Shown piece by piece: positions 44,802 through 54,402 of a DNA stretch of 64,000 bases; position 1 is the stretch's first letter, and each line of letters opens with the position of its first letter. Location: contig RXJR01000004.1 of assembly GCA_003963305.1 (NCBI GenBank), forward strand, positions 184,562-248,561. The letters run 5' to 3'. The notes below the pieces were generated by a model that worked only from the letters and a program-made list of their open reading frames with translations, did no database searches and had not been told where the DNA came from. The position numbers were made by a program, and so were the translations under genes. Source of the stretch: Candidatus Melainabacteria bacterium. Lineage in GTDB: Bacteria > Cyanobacteriota > Vampirovibrionia > Obscuribacterales > Obscuribacteraceae.

Positions 44802-45101
44802 CGATCAATGAGTACTTAGTGATTCCAATTTAGAACAAACCAACTTGCGTTGTAAGTTTGACACGTGAAAATCCGGCCGACTATAACTCGAAAGTGTTAT
44901 TGAAAAGAACTTGACGAGAAAAAACTTCCTTTTAATCGAATAAGCGGAGGGATCAACACACCCCAAAAGAGTGATCAACATCCGAATCAAAGAACTTTTA
45001 ATCAGCACCATTTTCGGCGCACAACTTGTCTTACACAAAATGTCATTGCAGGTTGTAGATTTTGATTTACAATAGAACCGGAAACCCGCATTCAGTTTGC
45101 T
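44802..45101. other. Intergenic region between divergent sensor genes
   Basis: About 300 AT-rich bases separate the LOV kinase from the next kinase operon. No open frame with a ribosome site is convincing, and I see no strong hairpin. Promoters for both directions are expected here but none can be assigned by eye. Confidence 0.4.
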
Positions 45102-46322
45102 ATGCAGAATATGAACGGCACGCCCGCATGTCGTATATATTCGACACTCAGCGGCCGCCCGGAGTCCTTTAACTCGCAACGACAAACGACAAGAAGAGAA
45201 GTTTCCAGACTGTTCTTGAATATGGATAGAGACGAAAAACTCAGAGTCATCATCGACGCTGCTCCGTGTGGCATGGTCATGGTCAACGACCAGGGTGTCA
45301 TCGTTCTAGTGAACGCCCAGGTGGAAAAACTATTCGGATACAGCCGTGAGCAGTTGCTTGGTCAGACGATCGAAATTCTGGTGCCAACGCCATTAAGATC
45401 TGACCATCCAAAACACCGTGCAGATTTTCTTGCCAATCCCAAAGCCCGCGCGATGGGAGCTGGCAGAGATCTATATGGACAGAGAAAAGACGGCACTGCC
45501 ATACCTGTGGAAATTGGTCTCAGCCCTCTTGTCATGGACGGTGAGCGATATGTTGTTGCCTCCGTCGTAGACATCACACAGAGAAAATTCGCGGAATCGA
45601 CCTTGCAGGAAAACTTGCTTGAATTGCAAAGATCCAACGCTGATCTCGAGCAGTTCGCTTATGTTTGCTCCCACGATTTGCAGGAGCCGCTGCGCGTAAT
45701 ATCCAACTACACACAACTTCTAGCAAAGCGATACCACGATCAGTTAGACGACGACGCAAACGAGTTTGTTGAGTACATCGTTGATGCCACAAAGCGAATG
45801 CAAGAACTGATAAACGATCTACTTTTGTATAGCCGCGTACAAACCAAAGGGCAGGCTTTTCGTAATACTGATTGTCATGAAAGAGCACAAACAGCCATCT
45901 CCAATTTAACGCTGGCAATAGAGGAGAGTGGCGCAAATATTTCTCTGGAGCCTCTACCAACTATCTTAGCTGATGGTTCTCAAATGCTTCAGGTCTTTCA
46001 AAATCTGATCAGCAATGCCATTAAATTTCGAGCCGAACGACCTCTTCAAATCCAGCTATCAGCAACAAAGGCAGAAAATGCCTGGCTGTTTTCCGTCACA
46101 GACAATGGTCTGGGCATCGATATGAAGTATGCCGACCGCATTTTTATCATCTTTCAAAGACTCCATAACAGAGAGCAATATCCCGGCAGCGGCATAGGGC
46201 TCGCCATATGCAAAAAAATTGTCGAAAGACACGGCGGCAAAATCTGGATCGAATCACAACCAGGTGAAGGAACAACGTTTAACTTCACCATTCCTTGCTC
46301 TCAGGAGGCACCGACAACATGA
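45102..46322 (+). CDS. PAS-domain sensor histidine kinase
   Basis: A kinase of up to 406 residues, cytosolic. A PAS domain (about 40-165; NAQVEKLFGYSREQLLG) is followed by a short coiled coil and HisKA with SHDLQEPLRVISNY, the phytochrome-kinase-like His box. The ATPase domain is intact: NLISNAIKF, DNGLGI and GSGIGLAICKKIVERHGG. The N-terminal 40 residues look non-domain, and the true start may lie further in (ATG at 45222); no start has a good ribosome site. Its TGA overlaps the next ATG (ATGA), starting a four-gene signalling operon. Confidence 0.88.
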   Translation: MQNMNGTPACRIYSTLSGRPESFNSQRQTTRREVSRLFLNMDRDEKLRVIIDAAPCGMVMVNDQGVIVLVNAQVEKLFGYSREQLLGQTIEILVPTPLRSDHPKHRADFLANPKARAMGAGRDLYGQRKDGTAIPVEIGLSPLVMDGERYVVASVVDITQRKFAESTLQENLLELQRSNADLEQFAYVCSHDLQEPLRVISNYTQLLAKRYHDQLDDDANEFVEYIVDATKRMQELINDLLLYSRVQTKGQAFRNTDCHERAQTAISNLTLAIEESGANISLEPLPTILADGSQMLQVFQNLISNAIKFRAERPLQIQLSATKAENAWLFSVTDNGLGIDMKYADRIFIIFQRLHNREQYPGSGIGLAICKKIVERHGGKIWIESQPGEGTTFNFTIPCSQEAPTT

Positions 46323-46759
46323 GTGCAGATAACAAAAGAATTTTATTGGTCGAAGACAGTCCGGCGGACGCGCGGCTGATTCTAGAAGTTTTTAAAGACG
46401 AAAAAATAGCCGCCGATATCAAAGTTGTGCGTGACGGTCAGGCGGCTCTGGATTGTTTGCGTTCAGTTGGCTGCTTTGCAGACTCCGGACGACCAGATCT
46501 GGTAATTCTAGACCTCAATATACCGAAGAAAGATGGACGCGAAGTGCTCGCCGAAGTGAAAGCGGACGAGAACTTGAAATCGATACCGGTCGTCATCCTG
46601 ACGACATCCCAATCTGAAGAAGATATCGCCAAAAGCTATCGACTCCAGGCGAGTTGCTACGTTACAAAACCAATTGAACTGCAGCAATTTGTAAAAACAA
46701 TCAGATCTTTTGATTCGTTTTGGTTGCAGTCGGTGAGGTATCCGCAAAATCATGAGTGA
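46319..46759 (+). CDS. Single-domain response regulator (CheY/Rcp1-like)
   Basis: A 146-residue receiver with VEDSPADARLIL, phospho-acceptor Asp in LVILDLNIPKKDG, switch Thr in ILTTSQSEED and Lys in YVTKPIE. The NIPKKDG and long alpha-4 region resemble Rcp1-type regulators that pair with phytochrome-like kinases such as the gene upstream. CAGGAGG lies 10 bases before the ATG. It overlaps both neighbours (ATGA with the kinase, 8 bases with the next gene). No output domain, so it likely relays phosphate. Confidence 0.9.
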   Translation: MSADNKRILLVEDSPADARLILEVFKDEKIAADIKVVRDGQAALDCLRSVGCFADSGRPDLVILDLNIPKKDGREVLAEVKADENLKSIPVVILTTSQSEEDIAKSYRLQASCYVTKPIELQQFVKTIRSFDSFWLQSVRYPQNHE

Positions 46760-47858
46760 CGCAACAAGTGTATTACTTATCGAAGACAGTCTTGCAGATG
46801 CGAACTATGTTCAAAAAATCCTGCCCAAGCAACTCTACAAATTCGTCCATGTTGATCGACTGGAGAAAGCACGAGAAGCCGTTCAATCAAATCCTGCCTT
46901 TGACGTAATACTTCTCGATCTCAGCCTGCCCGATGAAACCGGTCTAGCCACTATTACCGCAACCATGTCGTGGGCGAATTCGGTACCAATAGTGATTCTG
47001 ACTGGTCTGGCAGACGAAGAATTGTCGATTCAGGCAGTAAAATCGGGGGCACAAGATTATATTTTCAAGCAGGATCTGTCTGCCCCGAATTTAGCGCGAA
47101 CCATCAGGTATGCCATAGAACGAAAACAGCATGACAAAGACGCAAAAAGATTGGCGGTACTCGAAAAACACGAAGAATTCATGGCCACTTTGACGCACGA
47201 TTTGAAAAATCCGTTGATTGGAAACAATCTCATTCTCGAATTGATGGCAGAGCAGGTTATGGGAGTGGTGAGCCAGGAGCAAGCAAATTTGCTTTTGAGC
47301 TTGCGTGACAGCAATGCACTTCTCATCTCGATGATTCAAAGCTTAATTGACGTCTATCGATTCGAGAAAGATGTGGACGCAGTCAAAATGGAGAGCATCG
47401 ATCCACTGCCGATAATCGACAAATGCGTCAAGTCGATAGCACCAATAGCAACACACAGACAGATACGATTGTGCACAGACCTGTCAGATCAAGTAAGTAA
47501 CATAGTCGCCGATGCGGCGGCGTTCAGACGGGTGATGCAGAACCTTTTAGATAACGCCTTAAAATTCACTCCAGACGGCGGTGTAATAAGCGTCGGAGCG
47601 CAAGCCGTTGATGACAGTATCGTTTTTGAAGTAAAAGACAGCGGACCTGGAATTCCACAGGATGAGCAAGATCGACTGTTCGAACGATTTGCTCAGGGAC
47701 GCAACGGAAAAAAATTCACACCCGGAACGGGACTGGGACTCTACTTATGCAAGCAGCTGGTCTCCGCACACAGTGGGGAGATCTCTTGTATCAGTGATAT
47801 CGGTCGCGGTACCACATTCGCCGTCAAGTTACCTCAAGTAGGATTCTCTGCAAATTGA
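46752..47858 (+). CDS. Receiver-histidine kinase hybrid
   Basis: A 368-residue protein: receiver (1-125; Asp in VILLDLSLPDETG, Lys in FKQD where KP is usual), then HisKA with His in ATLTHDLKNPL and a complete ATPase domain (NLLDNALKFT, DSGPGI, GTGLGLYLCKQL). It resembles the kinase at 7623 minus the PAS domain. The receiver input likely takes phosphate or signal from the upstream receiver. Its start overlaps the preceding gene, and the NarL regulator follows after 21 bases. Confidence 0.9.
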   Translation: MSDATSVLLIEDSLADANYVQKILPKQLYKFVHVDRLEKAREAVQSNPAFDVILLDLSLPDETGLATITATMSWANSVPIVILTGLADEELSIQAVKSGAQDYIFKQDLSAPNLARTIRYAIERKQHDKDAKRLAVLEKHEEFMATLTHDLKNPLIGNNLILELMAEQVMGVVSQEQANLLLSLRDSNALLISMIQSLIDVYRFEKDVDAVKMESIDPLPIIDKCVKSIAPIATHRQIRLCTDLSDQVSNIVADAAAFRRVMQNLLDNALKFTPDGGVISVGAQAVDDSIVFEVKDSGPGIPQDEQDRLFERFAQGRNGKKFTPGTGLGLYLCKQLVSAHSGEISCISDIGRGTTFAVKLPQVGFSAN

Positions 47859-47879
47859 ATCACTTCAAGTGAGAAGAAG

Positions 47880-48545
47880 ATGCCCGAGCAAAAAGTGCTC
47901 AGAATTTTAATAGCTGAAGACCAGGAAATCATAAGAATCGGTCTTGAAACAATCCTTTCACAGCACGCAGATCTGCAAGTGGTGGGCACTGCTTCAAACG
48001 GGGAAGAGGCGCACTCGAAATGCCTCACTCTAAAGCCTGATGTGGTGATCATGGACCTGAGTATGCCGGTAATGAATGGAATTGATGCAACTGTGCTAGT
48101 GCGAGCTGAACTACCCGATATAAGGGTATTGATAGTCACATCACACGAAACAGACGACGAAATTTTTGCCTGCTTTAGAGCAGGTGCAGATGGCTACTGT
48201 TTGAAGACAGCGCTGAAAGATGATGTCATCAATGCAGTGCGTACGGTGGCTGAAGGCGGTGCCTGGCTTGATGCGACAATTGCGGATAAGGTGCTCAGAT
48301 GCTTCCGCAGCCCCATCAAGGAATCTAAAACCGACTCTCCAATGCTGGAGAAATTTGAGCTCACTCCGCGTGAAATTGAAGTACTGAAATTTATCGTTGA
48401 AGGCTACGGCAATGCAGCTATCGCGAAACAACTTTCCATTTCAGCTCAAACAGTGAAAACGCACATCAGACACATTATGGAAAAACTAGAGGTATCAGAT
48501 CGCACCCAGGCGGCTGTGAAAGCTCTGAAACATGGAATGTTGTGA
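47880..48545 (+). CDS. NarL/FixJ-family response regulator
   Basis: A 221-residue transcription factor that ends the operon starting at 45102. Receiver (about 5-125): AEDQEIIRIG, Asp in VVIMDLSMPVMNG. LuxR-type HTH (about 150-220): LTPREIEVLKFIVEG and VKTHIRHIMEKLEVSDRTQAA. It is closely related to the regulator at 6921, and each pairs with a receiver-containing kinase, implying two duplicated phosphorelays. GTGAGAAGAAG precedes the ATG. Confidence 0.92.
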   Translation: MPEQKVLRILIAEDQEIIRIGLETILSQHADLQVVGTASNGEEAHSKCLTLKPDVVIMDLSMPVMNGIDATVLVRAELPDIRVLIVTSHETDDEIFACFRAGADGYCLKTALKDDVINAVRTVAEGGAWLDATIADKVLRCFRSPIKESKTDSPMLEKFELTPREIEVLKFIVEGYGNAAIAKQLSISAQTVKTHIRHIMEKLEVSDRTQAAVKALKHGML

Positions 48546-48564
48546 AAAGTGCAAAGTCACCGGC

Positions 48565-50361
48565 TTACTTTTCCGATACTTCCGCACTGCACGGCAAAGT
48601 AAAACAAAAGCTTGCGCCTTCACCAACGGTGCTTTCCACCCAAATGCGTCCACCATGCAGTTCCACGAATGCTCGACATATCGTCAGTCCGAGCCCGGAC
48701 CCTTTCTCTTGGGACTGCGGACCATGTGCGCCTTTCACCTGATGGAAGCGATCGAAAACCTTGTCCAGATCTTCCGGTGCAATGCCTTTTCCTTCATCTC
48801 TGACGACAATCTTGATCATGTTTTCAGAGATGCCGCAGCTCACATCTACAGTGCCTTTGTCGGGAGAAAACTTGATTGCGTTGCCAACCAGATTTATCAA
48901 AATCCTATCAATTTTATCGGCATCACCACTGGCGATCAGGTCGGTTGGATGCACATTCAGTTTAAGTCCTTTTGCCTCGGCTGTTGCAGCTACTGAATCT
49001 GAACAGATTCGAAAACGCTCTTCCAACGAACACGGTTTAAAATCAATAGCCATCTGGCCTGAACGCGCTTTTTCGATATCCAGCAAATCATTGACCAGAA
49101 GTGCAAGTCGATTGACACTTCTCTCTCCAACCTCCAGATAATGAGACTTACGCTCATCATTTTCTGTATCTTTATTATGAATCAAAATCTCGAAAATATG
49201 TCCTAGTGTCGTCAATGGTGTGCGCAAATCGTGCGTCACCATATGCATAACTTCTTCACGAAGTCGCTCAGCTTCACGTCTTTCACTAATGTCGTGAATA
49301 ACACAAAAGGTCGACCGTTCCTTCTCAGACCATTGGGTCGACCAGAGAGTATCAACCACATGACCATCTTTATGACGCATACGAACTTCAAAAGAAGTAA
49401 CACTATTTCGCTCTCGCAAACTGGAAACGAACTGGTGTGCAGTCTCTTGCGTTTCGGCGATAGCATCGATAACACGCGTGCCGTACAATTCATCTCTCGT
49501 AAAACCAAGCAGCGTGTAGCAGGCAGGATTGACGTCGGTAAACTTACCTTTATTGATCGAGCAAATCATGTCGCGGGCATAGTCAATTACGGCTCGTTCC
49601 TTCTGATGCGCTTCTTCGAGTGCAACAGCCATATTGTGGAAGGTCTGATCGATTTTGGCGATTTCATCATTGCCGCTCAGCTCGGGGTGCAAAGGACGAT
49701 TGGTTGCAAGCCTCAAATTGTTATCACTGAGTCGATTCAAACGGTACCAGATACTCAATGCCAGCGCTGATCCAACAATGGCAGTGAACGCCATTATCAA
49801 ACCGCTTCCCCATAAAGCCACTTGCTGAAATCGCTGTCTGGCAGCTGCTTGAGCTTCGGTGCTCTGTTTTGCGAGCTGTTCATACTTATGAGCCAGTTTG
49901 GAGAGGCGCCCGTACATAATGTCTTGCACCTGGTGCCCCAGTCTCTTCCACAAAATTTCTTGTTTGATTGGATCGTCTGTGGCTCGAATCTGTCTGGCCA
50001 GTTCGAAAGCCAACATCTGATCTCTCTTTATGGAAAGAATAGTGCGATTCAGCTCAGGTTCATCTTTACTCAGTTCATCGATGACCTTGTACTCTTCCTC
50101 AGTACGCTGAATCACCCCGTCTATCTCCTCGGGAGTGCTCGCGGCAAGCTGATACATGTGCCCCATTTTGGAGATAGTCTCAAATTGCTCAGCATTCAAC
50201 TTGGTTATGCCGTCGGCTAGCTTTTTATTGTGCTCCGCTGCCCTGAGCTGTTCTTCAGCCTCACTCTGCAACGTGCTCATCCAGGCGAGCAAAGCCATTT
50301 GCAATGCTAAAGGCACGATGACCAGAAGCAAAACTTGAATCGAAACCCGCAAAGATCGCAT
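48565..50361 (-). CDS. Membrane sensor histidine kinase (CHASE3-like/HAMP-PAS-HisKA)
   Basis: A 598-residue sensor. Two membrane helices (about 8-27 and 183-205) bracket a helical periplasmic domain of the CHASE3/four-helix type. A HAMP-like segment, a PAS domain (about 260-375; DVNPACYTLLGFTRDELYG), HisKA (THDLRTPLTTLGH) and an intact ATPase (NLVGNAIKFS, DEGKGI, GSGLGLTICRAFVELHGG) follow. The start ATG overlaps by one base the stop of the upstream M50-like gene (TAATG), so the protease and kinase are coupled. No regulator gene is adjacent on this strand. Confidence 0.9.
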   Translation of the reverse strand: MRSLRVSIQVLLLVIVPLALQMALLAWMSTLQSEAEEQLRAAEHNKKLADGITKLNAEQFETISKMGHMYQLAASTPEEIDGVIQRTEEEYKVIDELSKDEPELNRTILSIKRDQMLAFELARQIRATDDPIKQEILWKRLGHQVQDIMYGRLSKLAHKYEQLAKQSTEAQAAARQRFQQVALWGSGLIMAFTAIVGSALALSIWYRLNRLSDNNLRLATNRPLHPELSGNDEIAKIDQTFHNMAVALEEAHQKERAVIDYARDMICSINKGKFTDVNPACYTLLGFTRDELYGTRVIDAIAETQETAHQFVSSLRERNSVTSFEVRMRHKDGHVVDTLWSTQWSEKERSTFCVIHDISERREAERLREEVMHMVTHDLRTPLTTLGHIFEILIHNKDTENDERKSHYLEVGERSVNRLALLVNDLLDIEKARSGQMAIDFKPCSLEERFRICSDSVAATAEAKGLKLNVHPTDLIASGDADKIDRILINLVGNAIKFSPDKGTVDVSCGISENMIKIVVRDEGKGIAPEDLDKVFDRFHQVKGAHGPQSQEKGSGLGLTICRAFVELHGGRIWVESTVGEGASFCFTLPCSAEVSEK

Positions 50362-51278
50362 TATTTATGGCGCTGGTCAGTTTCAACCGCTGAAGGCGCT
50401 CGAGATTCCGAATTTATGCTGGGTCCTGTTTCTATAACTGTGGCTTGCATCTTCGACAATAAACTCTGAGCCTGAGCACGTTCCGCTTGCTTCTTGTCAC
50501 GCAACTTCTTCAACAGCGGCAACAGCGATGAAATCGGTGACGAGGCCGGTTCCTCATGCGGATGTTGCATACAGTAGGAAAGCACTCCGGTAAATCCTAC
50601 CATAAGCATGGATAGCACCGCCCATAGTGAACTCCAGAATTTTGCGGACATAGGTGATACAGCAGCTACTGCGGTAGCGTCTGTCGACATCGCGGCAGTC
50701 AAGCCGATCGATGCTTCCGTGACCTGTTTTACGTCCATCAATGAATTGAAAGCAACGTTTAGCGCAACGAACAAAACGATCAAACGAGCATCTCTTGCGG
50801 AACTTTGAAATGCAAAAATGACAAAGGCCATGGTCAAAAACATGGAAATGATTATGGCGGTGTGGTCAGTCATCAACTTTGGCGCGCAATAACCAATAAA
50901 AAAGCCGATCAGCAACAGGATCACGTTTGACATCTTCCAGAAACGCGAAACTAAAATCAGCACGCAGCTGAAGAATGTTGCGCCCAGATAGCCGGCTTGT
51001 CCAATAATGAATGTGTCGCCGCCCGTACAGTTAGTCCACCCGGCTAACTCCTTGCCAGGCAAAATGGTCATCGAGTGCACGGTACCACCTGTTGCAAGAC
51101 AAGCTATAACGTGACCCATTTCATGCAAGAAAGTGGTGAAAAGGTCGAGTGGCGCCATAATTAGCTGCACGGAAGGCTGGTCTCGCAGCAAAAACAAAAG
51201 CACTGAGATTGTTACAACCCAGGAAGCCCCGGGCAGACCGGAGCGGTGATTTTTATGGTCAAGCTGCGTAGGAGACAT
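50361..51278 (-). CDS. M50-like membrane metallopeptidase (site-2-protease-type)
   Basis: A 305-residue membrane protein with about six hydrophobic helices. The zinc motif HExxH is in [16 protein letters not shown] (about residues 50-65) at the start of a hydrophobic helix, as in M50 peptidases. A second LDG-like motif is not evident, so catalysis is not certain. The C-terminal 70 residues are polar (basic stretch [13 protein letters not shown]). It is translationally coupled (TAATG) to the downstream CHASE3-like sensor kinase, so it may act on or with that sensor. Confidence 0.75.
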   Translation of the reverse strand: MSPTQLDHKNHRSGLPGASWVVTISVLLFLLRDQPSVQLIMAPLDLFTTFLHEMGHVIACLATGGTVHSMTILPGKELAGWTNCTGGDTFIIGQAGYLGATFFSCVLILVSRFWKMSNVILLLIGFFIGYCAPKLMTDHTAIIISMFLTMAFVIFAFQSSARDARLIVLFVALNVAFNSLMDVKQVTEASIGLTAAMSTDATAVAAVSPMSAKFWSSLWAVLSMLMVGFTGVLSYCMQHPHEEPASSPISSLLPLLKKLRDKKQAERAQAQSLLSKMQATVIETGPSINSESRAPSAVETDQRHK

Positions 51279-51425
51279 AACTCCAGATTATGGTCGATAG
51301 TTGCCAAGAGGGCAAGTTTTAAAGGCAACATTTTATCCGACAAATCGGACCCAGCCCGAGATTTCCCGTGCAAATCTGTCAAAATAATCGGTCAAATCGA
51401 AACAGAGACAGAGGTTGCAGCATCT

Positions 51426-51824
51426 ATGGCGCACAAAGTACAAAAAACAGACGAAGAATGGAAAAAGGAGCTGACGCCTGAGCAGTTCCAGATAGCCCGC
51501 AAAAAGGGCACAGAACGGGCGTTTACTGGGAAATACTACAATTGCAAGACAGCTGGCGTCTACAAGTGCGTCTGCTGCGGCGAAGAGCTGTTTAGCTCCG
51601 ACAACAAATATGATTCCGGCTCTGGCTGGCCGAGCTTCTGGCAGCCAATCGATGAGAGTAATGTCGAAACCGAGACAGATAAGACCCTCGGCATGGTTCG
51701 CACTGAAGTTATGTGCAAAAACTGCGGGGCTCACCTGGGGCACGTTTTCGAAGACGGACCGAAGCCGACGAACCTGAGATATTGCATCAACTCGGCATCG
51801 CTAAATTTAGAAGAAAAGAAATAG
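51426..51824 (+). CDS. msrB: Peptide-methionine (R)-S-oxide reductase
   Basis: A 132-residue MsrB that reduces methionine-R-sulfoxide in proteins. Zinc cysteines are in CVCCGEELF and [10 protein letters not shown]. The active-site motif is RYCINSAS with the catalytic Cys, and [10 protein letters not shown] and HVFEDGP are family blocks. The ATG at 51426 (MAHKVQK) begins the domain. Upstream in-frame sequence is not MsrB-like and overlaps the divergent M50 gene. AGAGG lies about 12 bases upstream. Confidence 0.95.
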   Translation: MAHKVQKTDEEWKKELTPEQFQIARKKGTERAFTGKYYNCKTAGVYKCVCCGEELFSSDNKYDSGSGWPSFWQPIDESNVETETDKTLGMVRTEVMCKNCGAHLGHVFEDGPKPTNLRYCINSASLNLEEKK

Positions 51825-51914
51825 CAAAAGAGAGTTGAAGCCGCGATTGGCCGGGTAGAACCTAATCAAGGGCATTCCCGAGCCCGCACAGAACAGCCCT
51901 AACATGGTGAATTC

Positions 51915-53939
51915 ATGGGCAATACCATATTGCTCGCCGACGCCGATCATCAACTCGTAACCATGCTCAAATCTCTGCTAACCGGCAGAGGGTACGTTAC
52001 GTCACAAGAAGAAAGCGGTCGCGCAGTTCTCGAACATATCGGAAAGGAGCGTCCCTCGCTCGTCATTATCGGAGAGCAGCTGACCGACATCGACGGCATC
52101 GGTCTGATAGTCAAAATCAGAAAGTCCTATCCTGACGTAAAACTGGCTTTTATCTCAAACGAATGGCGAGAAGCCGACCTCTATCAGCAACTTACCAAAG
52201 ATTTTCGAGTCGAGTTGATTGTTCATCGTCCACTTAAGCCGTCACTTTTCGCCGCCCAGATCGACAGCCAGTTGCGCCACCAGCAGGCGATCAGAATAGC
52301 GGCAGGCAGCGAGCAGGAAGAAAAAACATTCCTGACGCTGCGTTCTCGTTTTGCCGAAGTTCTGCCCACGCGCCTGTCACTCATTTCAGACGCAATCGAA
52401 CTTGCCACCACTAATAGTACCAATAAGGACCTGACGGCAGAAGCCCGCAGGCTGGCCCACAACTTGAAAGGCACAGCCAGTTCGTGCGGTTTCAATCTTG
52501 TCGGTGAGGCAGCCTCTCACCTGGAAAGAGCCATTGTCCAAATCCAGAATAACGGTTTCGATGACGTACTTGCCGCCTGGAGCGAGGTAATGCTCCTTTT
52601 TGAGGCTGTTTCGCATCAGGCGCAAGTTGAACTGAAAAACAACATCCCGACCCAATCACAACTAGACAAATTAGCTGACGACTCAGCAATGGCAAAGGTT
52701 TTGCTCGTCGGCTCGGAATTTTTTTCAGAAGGAAAAGAAGCACTGCAAAGCGGTCTGCCAATCAAGGTGATTGCCGCCAGTTCGCCGCACGATGCGCTCA
52801 ATAAAGCCACTGCCACGGTACTGGACGCGGTCATCATCGATATGGACACTGCTCCGCAAGAGTCGATTAATCTGGCCAGAGATTTGCGTGGAATCACTGG
52901 CTACGAATCGCTACCTTTAGCATTCATATCAAAAGGCGCTGCGCCTGAAGACCGGATAGCAACTACGCACGCCGGCGCCTCCATATTTCTCGATAAGCCG
53001 ATAAACACCAATACCCTGAACCAGGGCATCGAATATCTGCTGGGCGTTCGCGGCGGCGGCAGGCATCGTGTTCTGGTAATCGACGACGATGAAGACTTTT
53101 CCACAATCATTGCTCACGCTCTTGGCAAAGAAGGAATGCTGGTGAAAGTTTTGAATGACCCGACCGGCGTCATGCAGGCTATGGAAAATTTCCTTCCGGA
53201 TCTGGTTTTGCTCGACGTCATGATGCCGGGTATCAGCGGCTTCGAAGTGTGCAGAAGGTTGCGCGGCACTTCGCGTTGGCAAGATGTACCGATTCTCTTT
53301 CTAACCGCAGAAACAGAGCTGGATGCAAGATTGGCAGCATTTGATGCCGGGGGTGACGATTACTTGCCTAAACCCGTGGCACCGGTTGAGTTGCTCACCA
53401 GAGTAAAAGTGCGACTGGAGCGCGCCAGATTACTGAGAGACAGGGCAGACCGTGACATTCTTTCGGGTTTACTGCTCAGAAGGGCATTTATGGAGCAGTT
53501 AAACGCCCTCATCTCCGAAGCTGAGCGTTATAAACTGGTATTCTCACTGGCTTTGCTGGATGTCGACCATTTCAAGAAAGTAAATGACACTTACGGTCAC
53601 CTTGCAGGAGACAGAGTGCTTTCACATCTGGGACAATTATTGAAACGTAGATTCAGGGTTGAAGATTTACGCGGTCGCTGGGGCGGCGAAGAATTCATAG
53701 TCGCATTCCGTCATGAAGGCAAAGAGACTACAATTGGTGCACTGCATCGAGTATTAGAGGAGCTGAAGAGCACGGAGTTCAGCGGTGACCACGGCGAAAT
53801 TTTCAACGTTTCGTTTACAGCAGGCATGTCCAGTTATCCAGACGACGGCAGAACACTCGAAGATCTAGTGCACGTTTCGGACCAGAGATTGTATCTCGGC
53901 AAAGAGTGCGGAAGAAGTAGAATAATCGGTAATGGTTGA
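51915..53939 (+). CDS. REC-HPt-REC-REC-GGDEF diguanylate cyclase
   Basis: A 674-residue signalling protein. Receiver 1 (1-120) is atypical (LADADHQ). An HPt domain (about 145-235) has the phosphotransfer His in LAHNLKGTASSCG. Receiver 2 (about 255-370) keeps an Asp in VIIDMD but is otherwise degenerate; receiver 3 (about 378-500) is complete (VIDDDEDF, LVLLDVMMPGISG, LPKPV). The GGDEF domain (about 515-674) carries GGEEF near residue 590, so it should make cyclic-di-GMP, and an RVED I-site just upstream for product inhibition. A partner single receiver starts nine bases downstream. Confidence 0.92.
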   Translation: MGNTILLADADHQLVTMLKSLLTGRGYVTSQEESGRAVLEHIGKERPSLVIIGEQLTDIDGIGLIVKIRKSYPDVKLAFISNEWREADLYQQLTKDFRVELIVHRPLKPSLFAAQIDSQLRHQQAIRIAAGSEQEEKTFLTLRSRFAEVLPTRLSLISDAIELATTNSTNKDLTAEARRLAHNLKGTASSCGFNLVGEAASHLERAIVQIQNNGFDDVLAAWSEVMLLFEAVSHQAQVELKNNIPTQSQLDKLADDSAMAKVLLVGSEFFSEGKEALQSGLPIKVIAASSPHDALNKATATVLDAVIIDMDTAPQESINLARDLRGITGYESLPLAFISKGAAPEDRIATTHAGASIFLDKPINTNTLNQGIEYLLGVRGGGRHRVLVIDDDEDFSTIIAHALGKEGMLVKVLNDPTGVMQAMENFLPDLVLLDVMMPGISGFEVCRRLRGTSRWQDVPILFLTAETELDARLAAFDAGGDDYLPKPVAPVELLTRVKVRLERARLLRDRADRDILSGLLLRRAFMEQLNALISEAERYKLVFSLALLDVDHFKKVNDTYGHLAGDRVLSHLGQLLKRRFRVEDLRGRWGGEEFIVAFRHEGKETTIGALHRVLEELKSTEFSGDHGEIFNVSFTAGMSSYPDDGRTLEDLVHVSDQRLYLGKECGRSRIIGNG

Positions 53940-53948
53940 GGCAAAAAA

Positions 53949-54320
53949 ATGGCTAGAGTCCTGTTAGTAGAAGACGACGAATCTCTCTCTGAGACAGTAA
54001 AACAGTGGCTGATCTTTGAAAAACATCTGGTCGAGACCGCAGCAACCGGTTATGACGCCATCGAACAGCTGCGCTTTGGAGAGTTCGACATAGTTTTAAT
54101 GGACTGGCAATTGCCTGAGATGACAGGCATCGAAATTTGCAAACAATACAGAGCCGGCGGCGGTAAAATCCCGATCATGATGCTGAGCGGCAACGATTCG
54201 GCGGCTGAGCGACAGATGGGACTCGATTCGGGTGCCAACGATTACATGCGCAAACCGTTTAAGTTGAAGGATTTGTCCGAAAGAATGAACAAGCTGATTA
54301 ACGCCGTCAAGCAAGGCTGA
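53949..54320 (+). CDS. Single-domain response regulator
   Basis: A 123-residue receiver with VEDDESLSE, phospho-acceptor Asp in VLMDWQLPEMTG and Lys in MRKPF. The sequence resembles the receiver of the PhoB-type regulator at 3198 but has no DNA-binding domain. It lies nine bases after the diguanylate cyclase gene and probably exchanges phosphate with its HPt domain. Confidence 0.9.
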   Translation: MARVLLVEDDESLSETVKQWLIFEKHLVETAATGYDAIEQLRFGEFDIVLMDWQLPEMTGIEICKQYRAGGGKIPIMMLSGNDSAAERQMGLDSGANDYMRKPFKLKDLSERMNKLINAVKQG

Positions 54321-54402
54321 GTTCGCCAAGACCTGGACTGCTGTAAACCTTCCTGGCATCACATCTGGTATCAAGTCTGATAGTCCTCGAGGATTAACTT
54401 GC

